A stretch of 64,000 nucleotides of DNA from Rhizoclosmatium globosum (lineage: Eukaryota; Chytridiomycota; Chytridiomycetes; Chytridiales; Chytriomycetaceae): contig MCGO01000008.1 of the NCBI GenBank assembly GCA_002104985.1, forward strand, positions 248,001 through 312,000, given 5' to 3'. The notes below the pieces were generated by a model, which was not told where the DNA came from, did no database searches, and saw only the letters and a program-made list of their open reading frames with translations. The position numbers and the translations under genes were made by a program. Shown one piece after another: positions 57,884 through 64,000 of this stretch (position 1 is its first letter; the number at the start of each line of letters is the position of its first letter).

Positions 57884-60800
57884 ATGAATGTGAAGACTCT
57901 CTCTACGCGTATTATTGCCTATCTAACACCCTTCCTTCGCTCTTAATAGAAAATATTCACTCTCTCGTCGGCTCTTCATGGGTATTCAAACCCTCCAACT
58001 TCAACCCAACTTCAATTCCAAGTTCACTTCAAGTGGCAGAAGTCGCTTTGTAACATTCTAGCAACTACAGGGTATAGTTTTGATTGAAAATGCCGGAATT
58101 ATATTGATCTCAACGCCAATCAGAGTGAACAATGTGTTGAATCTCATTGATCGTCATGGACACCGTATTGATAATATTGGACTTCCTGGGTCAGCGGCTT
58201 CACATTTATAACGAACTGTTTATTTAATAACTGTTTAGTCCTTGTATTTCTCTTGCCTGGAGTTTTGATGGAGAATGGGTCGTGGCAGTCGTCGACAATT
58301 CTCCAATGTTGTATGTGTGGGACGCCAATATTAGAAAAGCTCTGGCCCCGATCGATACAAATATGAAAGGCCTCTCACTTCAAGCATGGAACCAGACTTC
58401 TGACGTTGTACGTTGTTGCCTGCATCTTCAATTTGTTCTAACCAGTTGTATCCAACCCAAACTAGCTTGCCGTCGCTTCGACCAAAGGAAACTTATTATT
58501 ACTCAACAGGAAAACATCAAAAAAGATTCCTGTCTTGGGAAAACATTCGAAAGCTATTGTTGGTCTTATTTGGAATAAGGATGACGTACTGGCGTGCGCG
58601 AGTTTGGATGGCACGGTATGTTCAAGGAAACTGTTTAACCAACCGATTTATTTGTATTATTAGTTTACTCTCTCCAATATTGATGGAGACACAATATTTC
58701 AAATGGGATTGAAAGGCGAGCCTTCTAAATTACAAGTAAGAGAGAATTAAGAGTTTTCATTGATACATAATCTGAACAAATTATGCTTAGTGGTCTACGA
58801 TGCGTAGTCCAACCGCTGATTCACCGCCATGTCCTGTTCTCTCAATAGTGCTGTCCAATAAGACGATTTTCTTTCACTCAATGGCAAACCCAGATGCACC
58901 GATAGAGCTGGCTTTTCAGTCAAAATACGGAAGCATTGTCACTTACGAGTGGTTTGGTGAAGGATTTCTGATGATTGGATTTTCAAGTGGATATTTCATT
59001 GTAGTATCAACAAGTTAAGTCGTATTCAAACACAAAAATCTTTACGTTGACATCCTTTCAGATATGAACGAAATTGGTCAAGAAGTTTTCCAATCTCACA
59101 ACTTCAAAGATTGCCTGAACGACGTCCGAATTTCGCCAGCACTTGAAAAAGCAGCGACTGCTGGAGATGGGTGCATCAAAGTTCACGAACTTGGAGACTT
59201 GAAAGACGTTTACGCGATTCTTACGCTGGAAGAAGACAGAGGAGGACTTCTCGGGATGGAATGGACTGACGACGGAGGATTTTTGTCCGTTGGAACAAAA
59301 AACGGAAACGTATACACATTCTTGTCGAAACTTCCTGTTATTGGTGCTAGCGCTGGAACTGTCATTGTAAAGAGAGTTGGAAATCCTCTATCAATACTGA
59401 CCGAAACTTAGGCCTACGTTACTGCTTTGAGAGAGATTACTATAGTTGATCAGAACAAGACAGGATTCACTGGAATGACTTTCATGTACAAAAAGGAAAT
59501 CGAATTCGAGCCTTCAATTGTTGCCATTGGACCGACTTACTTTGCTGCTGGAATGAACAGCCGTATGAACTTTTATAGAGGCGGATGGCCTAAGCCGGTT
59601 ATGAAATGGAATGCACCAAAACCAAAGCTGAGCTTGAAACCTGGTGAAAACGTCTTTCAAAAAGTAGTCAATCTTTCACTCAAAAAATCAAAATTTGAAA
59701 CTAAAAATTCAATAGGATTACCTCGGAACTGTCAAACTTGCTTCTCTTAACACTAGTATGGCGGCTGTTTTGCTGGTTGACGGCCGACTCCAAGTTCATT
59801 CGATTGATGAAAGAGGTAATTTTGAATTGCTTGTTGCGGTTCTAATTTTGATACCAATAATGTAGCCATCGTACTTCCTCCTTCTTTCAACAAGGTTTTC
59901 CCTCTCCCTGATACGGAATCACAGGACCTGGTTATCACTGCCGTATCTCTGACGAATGATCTTCTGATTTACGGTACTGCAAGTGGCCATATCCACCACT
60001 TTTCATTGGAAGATTGGGCACTCGTGAGTGAAGTGAAGCATCAGGCAAGTTTCAAATCGAAGTTTTAATCGTCTGATCAATTTATTTTCAGACATCAATT
60101 CAGGAAATTTGCCCGCAACCAAAGAGAGCAAGGTTTATATTCAGAGATGAGAATGGTGAAGCCTATTTGTGTGATCCAGTCGCTGACGTCCTATTTTCAA
60201 TTCCAAATATTTCAAGTATGTCCAAACTTCTCACATATATCTCGCTTATACTTATTGAAACCCAGCCAAAACTGTGGGATTTATCTGGGAGACATCTGCA
60301 TCAAGCGAACGCAGCATTTTCGTGTCTTGGGACGACATGTTCATCACTACTCACGCATACATTCCCTATTCGATTAAAGAGCAGCAATGCCTCGCTTTAG
60401 GCACAACAAAGCTGTCGCATGGCTTGAAACCGTTACTGTTTGTTGACGGAGTTGTTGTTTGCCAGGTTTTTCACACAACACAGAACATCTCGGTTACTGA
60501 ACACATAATAGACGCCTGGCGGAAAACTATCTCACGTGCGCCTTTCCACTCACGAACCAATAAATATTCAAGGGATTGACGATAAGAACGAAAAAGCAGT
60601 CGGCAAAATGCTACAGATGTTGTATACTCTCGGTCGAATGAATGGTAAGCATCTTCATTCGATGTCAAGTTAATAACAGAATCAGACTTATGGGCTCTAA
60701 TCACGAGAGTTTCCTCCCGAAAAGCCTGGACAATGTTGGCTGAAGCAGCGTTACATATTTTGGACCTGCAAACCGCAAAAAGGGTCTATTGTCAAATTCT

Positions 60801-63207
60801 TCACGACCCAGGGATGGTCATCACACTCTCTGATATTCTTGATGCGACCTGTGAAGAACGCAACGTTCTTGCTGGACATGTGTCTGTGATTTTCGGAGAT
60901 TTCGATAGAGCACAAGAACTATTTCTGGCAAGTTCAGAACCAATCCAAGCTCTAGTCATGAGGAGAGATTTGATGCATTGGGATCATGCGTTGAGTTTGG
61001 CTTCAAAACTTGCTCCTTCGGAAGTGTCTCTCATTGCCAAAGAATTTGCCGCAAGATTAGAATCGGAAAGTAAATTTACGGAGGCCTTAACAATGTATGA
61101 GAAAGCTTTAGAGACTTCAACACGTTTGAGAGTTACAGAATCGGTCAGAGAAGATCATCAGGTTTCGTGTTCAGCAGGTGTGACACGAATGACATTCAGA
61201 ATGGGAGATACATCGCGTGGAATGAAGATGCTGAGTGGAGTCGATGATTGCAAGCTCTTGAACGATTGTGCGGCTATTTTGGAAGGAATCAAAATGTATA
61301 TGGAAAGTGGTGGGCTTTATGAGAGGGCTAAACAATGGGAAAAAGCGGCTGAGGTTTATACAAAAGGTAAAAGAATTCTCAATACCATGCAAATCTGAAT
61401 GATATCAGGCAAACTTTGGAACAAGGTTGGACCGTTACTTGAACATGTATCAACTCCAAAGATTTTCCTCCAATATGCCAAAGCCAAAGAAGCTGCAAAA
61501 CAATACGAAGAAGCCGCAGCAGCATACGAAAAAGGAAAGGATCATGAAAATCTTGTTCGCCTCTATGTTGAACACCTGCAAAATATTGACGGAGCTGTTA
61601 AAATTGTTCGGGAAACAAGATCAAGAGATTCTGCTAGAATTGTCAGCAAGTTTTTCCAGTCCATGCGAGACTACAAAAGTGTTGTGGAATTCTTGCTAAT
61701 GGCTGGAATGGTTGACGAAGCATTTGAATTGGCTCAACACCACGATGTGATGGAACATTTTGGAGAGATTGTGCAGGCAGAAGCCACAACGGAGATGCGT
61801 ACGTTTCTTTGTTTTCTTTATGCATCCTCACCCCCGATACAGTTTTCAACATTGCAACATACTTTGAATCAAGGGATCAGCTCTTGAATGCTGGTATCTA
61901 CCTGCTTAAAGCCAAAAACTACATTCGTGCTTTGAAGATGTTTATTCGATGCCCTGTATTGGATGGAAAACCTGTAGAGTTGGCAATAGAGACTGTAGGA
62001 CTGGCGAAGAGCGATGGTCTTACCCACGAACTTATTGATTATTTGATGGGTGAAAATGATGGAATCCCAAAAGTAGGCTCAACTCCGAACTTCTTCTCAA
62101 TTCTCTAACTGTTCGTTACAGGAAGCTAAATATATTTTCAAACTATACATGTCTCTTGGAGCCTACAGAGATGCTGCTCGAACTGCTATCATTATTGCAA
62201 GAGAAGAACAGATGTTGGGTAAGGCATTTTGGTTAAAATATATTCTCCAGCTCATCAATCAATGATTTAGGAAACTATCGTGCCGCTCATGATTTGCTTT
62301 TGGACAACTTCAGACAACTTCGCAAATGCAAAGCCAAAGTGCCGGCCGATTTAGAAAGAATGCTTATGCTTTTACACAGCTACATTTTAGTCAAGGTAAA
62401 GTCTTTTCTAGTTTTTTTGTCATTAACTTACCGTGGAATCGTAATAGACTTTAATTCGACTGAATCAACATGAGTTGGGAGCGCGTATGCTCATTCGTGT
62501 GTCAAACAGCATATCCAAGTTCCCCACACATATTGTGCCCATTTTAACGTCGACAGTGATAGAATGCCACAGGGCTGATTTGAAAAAGGAAGCTTACGAT
62601 TATGCAGCCATGTTAATGAGACCAGAATATAGAAACTTGGTTGACGCCAAGTACAAACGCAAAATCGAGCAAATTGTTCGACGTCCTGATAAAGAGGAGA
62701 ATACCATAGCGGAGAAATTGACCCCATGTCCGTATTGCAAATATATGGTTCCAGAAACTTCGCTCGATTGTATTGAATGCAAAAATCATTTACCGTACTG
62801 TATTTCATCGGTTCGTGTCTGTGTATGCTTCATATTTTGTATTTACGAAAGTGTAGGGAAAACATATGACGTTAGAGGATTGGGCTGTGTGTCCAACTTG
62901 TGAATTCCCTTCCTTGCTCAAAGAATTCAAGATGGTTGTTGCTCAAACCAATGCATGTCCGATGTGCAACGTTGAGTTGAAAGTCGAAGAATTGAAATTG
63001 GCACCAAATGCAGAAGAGTTGTTACGAGGTGTTAAAGAAAGAGTTGACAACACCGTCCCAAAAGAAAAGACCGAAGGAGTCAAAGAATATACGACAGGAA
63101 CTGGAGCAGGAAAACCAGTTGGGCTTGTAGAAGATGTTCCATTTGGCGCTATGACAGGAGAGAAACAAGCTGCTGCCGCTGCTGCGCCTTCTGCATCGAG
63201 GGTCTGA
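57884..63207 (+). CDS. WDR19: IFT144/WDR19, IFT-A retrograde transport subunit
   Basis: A gene of about twenty short exons; the modelled first exon is six bases (57884-57889), and [11 protein letters not shown] follows from 57950. The N-terminus forms WD repeats ([45 protein letters not shown]), then a second propeller ([17 protein letters not shown]). A TPR-like solenoid follows ([44 protein letters not shown] text, [12 protein letters not shown]). The end has paired zinc ribbons ([31 protein letters not shown]) and a Pro/Ala-rich tail. Segment order and length (about 1,340 residues) match IFT144. It is a core IFT-A subunit needed for retrograde transport and membrane-protein entry in the flagellum. 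Confidence 0.95.
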
Positions 63208-63321
63208 CGATAACGAATAAAGAGGTTTTTGATTCTTCGAAGGGAGGGGACTGTCAGTTGCAATTTTCTGAAAAGCGTTCCCTTGTCCTCAGCCTTTGCC
63301 CACGTTTCCCTCACACCCGTA

Positions 63322-64000
63322 ATGAGCAGCGAAGGAGACGTGCTTCCAACCCCATTACATGCGGCCCCTCTTCCTATAAGAGTTAGCGGGGGTTTTCAGT
63401 GCTCCTATGTCTATACGTATCCAACTCCTCCAGGGGAAGGTGAAGGGGGCGAAGCTTCCGCATCGGAAACATGCCCGCGAATATTTGATTCCACTCATGC
63501 TTTCAAGGTTAGTTCTAAGTGCCCAGATCGGTGCTGCTCCATCACTAACCCGTCTATTTCATTCTGTTTCCCTCGAAACCCCTTGAAACCCTCAGCTGCA
63601 TTATTACCAAGAGCACGTTGGCGTCCGATGGCAACGATACCACCATCCAAATGCAACCATCTGCGAATACTGTGGAGTTGACTCTAAAAAGAATCTACCC
63701 AGGTAGGTTCTCTTTTTCACATCATTGAAGGAGAACGAATTGACACATTTACCATTACTTGCTTCCTTCTATTCAGGCATTTTATACTGCATCATGTCGA
63801 CCCTGCTCTCAGCGGCGTCAGGCAAATTGGGACACAACCTCGCCACATTCCGACCACAGATGATTCGAAGATCATAGACGTTCTCAACTTACTGCCTGCA
63901 TTTGCAGGCCCAAATCACCCTCAATGTGCTCATTGTGATGAAGCTGGAGAAAAGTGTGGAAAGTTTCGGCCCTGTTATGTGAGTGTTGCCCCAGGTATTC
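63322..64000 (+). CDS. Zinc-finger protein, 5' part only
   Basis: The gene starts at ATG 63322 and runs off the window. Exon 1 encodes SSEGDVLPTPLHAAPLPIRV and a Gly/Glu/Ala-rich loop; a GT donor near 63509 is followed by an acceptor near 63594 and another intron near 63702-63777. The product contains a C2H2-type finger (CEYCGVDSKKNLPRHFILHH) and a second cysteine cluster (CAHCDEAGEKCGKFRPCY). No named family was recognised. It probably binds nucleic acid or protein through the finger; role unknown. Confidence 0.55.

Overview
The window is a compact eukaryotic nuclear locus, most likely from a flagellated (zoosporic) true fungus of the chytrid type. Fungal signs are a fungus-style N-acetylglutamate synthase, an OCA1-type phosphatase, Idh1, Atm1, a SIZ/PIAS SUMO ligase, and short GT-AG introns (about 40-110 nt) with CTAAC/TACTAAC branch points. 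Flagellar signs are MKS1 (transition zone) and IFT144/WDR19 (IFT-A), which non-flagellated fungi lack. The species cannot be fixed from sequence alone.

Layout. 0-4.4 kb: a mitochondrial-type cation efflux carrier, two small unknown proteins, a TATA promoter with a 32-bp direct repeat, and a broken Ala-rich/UBA gene. 4.4-9.8 kb: a gene-poor block of scrambled short frames, probably a decayed mobile element. 9.8-13.4 kb: an amino-acid/choline permease and OCA1. 13.4-24 kb: a very dense run of MKS1, elongin B, TIM8, ATM1, SSRP1, SDE2 and SPC3. 24.7-31.6 kb: a PIAS/SIZ SUMO E3 ligase, a membrane RING-H2 protein and NAGS. 31.6-33.5 kb: a gene-free stretch with a direct repeat, hairpins and a copied piece of the RING gene. 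33.5-38.7 kb: a membrane-anchored cyclic-nucleotide phosphodiesterase and IDH1. 40.3-45.7 kb: beta'-COP and a xylose isomerase of plant-like rather than anaerobic-fungus type. 45.7-50.8 kb: a large SET-domain protein whose tail carries three SUMO-interaction-like motifs. 51.3-56.9 kb: a PADR1 zinc-ribbon protein, asparaginyl-tRNA synthetase, and a decayed intron-containing duplicate of the synthetase with a tRNA-Arg(UCU) inside it. 56.9-64 kb: a Rho GTPase, IFT144 and the start of a C2H2-type zinc-finger gene.

Neighbouring genes are mostly housekeeping and not functionally grouped, but they are packed tightly: convergent stops lie 20-71 nt apart and one divergent pair of start codons is 30 bp apart. 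Exon models were joined by hand from splice signals and family similarity. About fifteen sites in otherwise conserved genes are exactly one base short of an open frame. This most likely means single-base deletions in the assembly, and affected genes are flagged individually.
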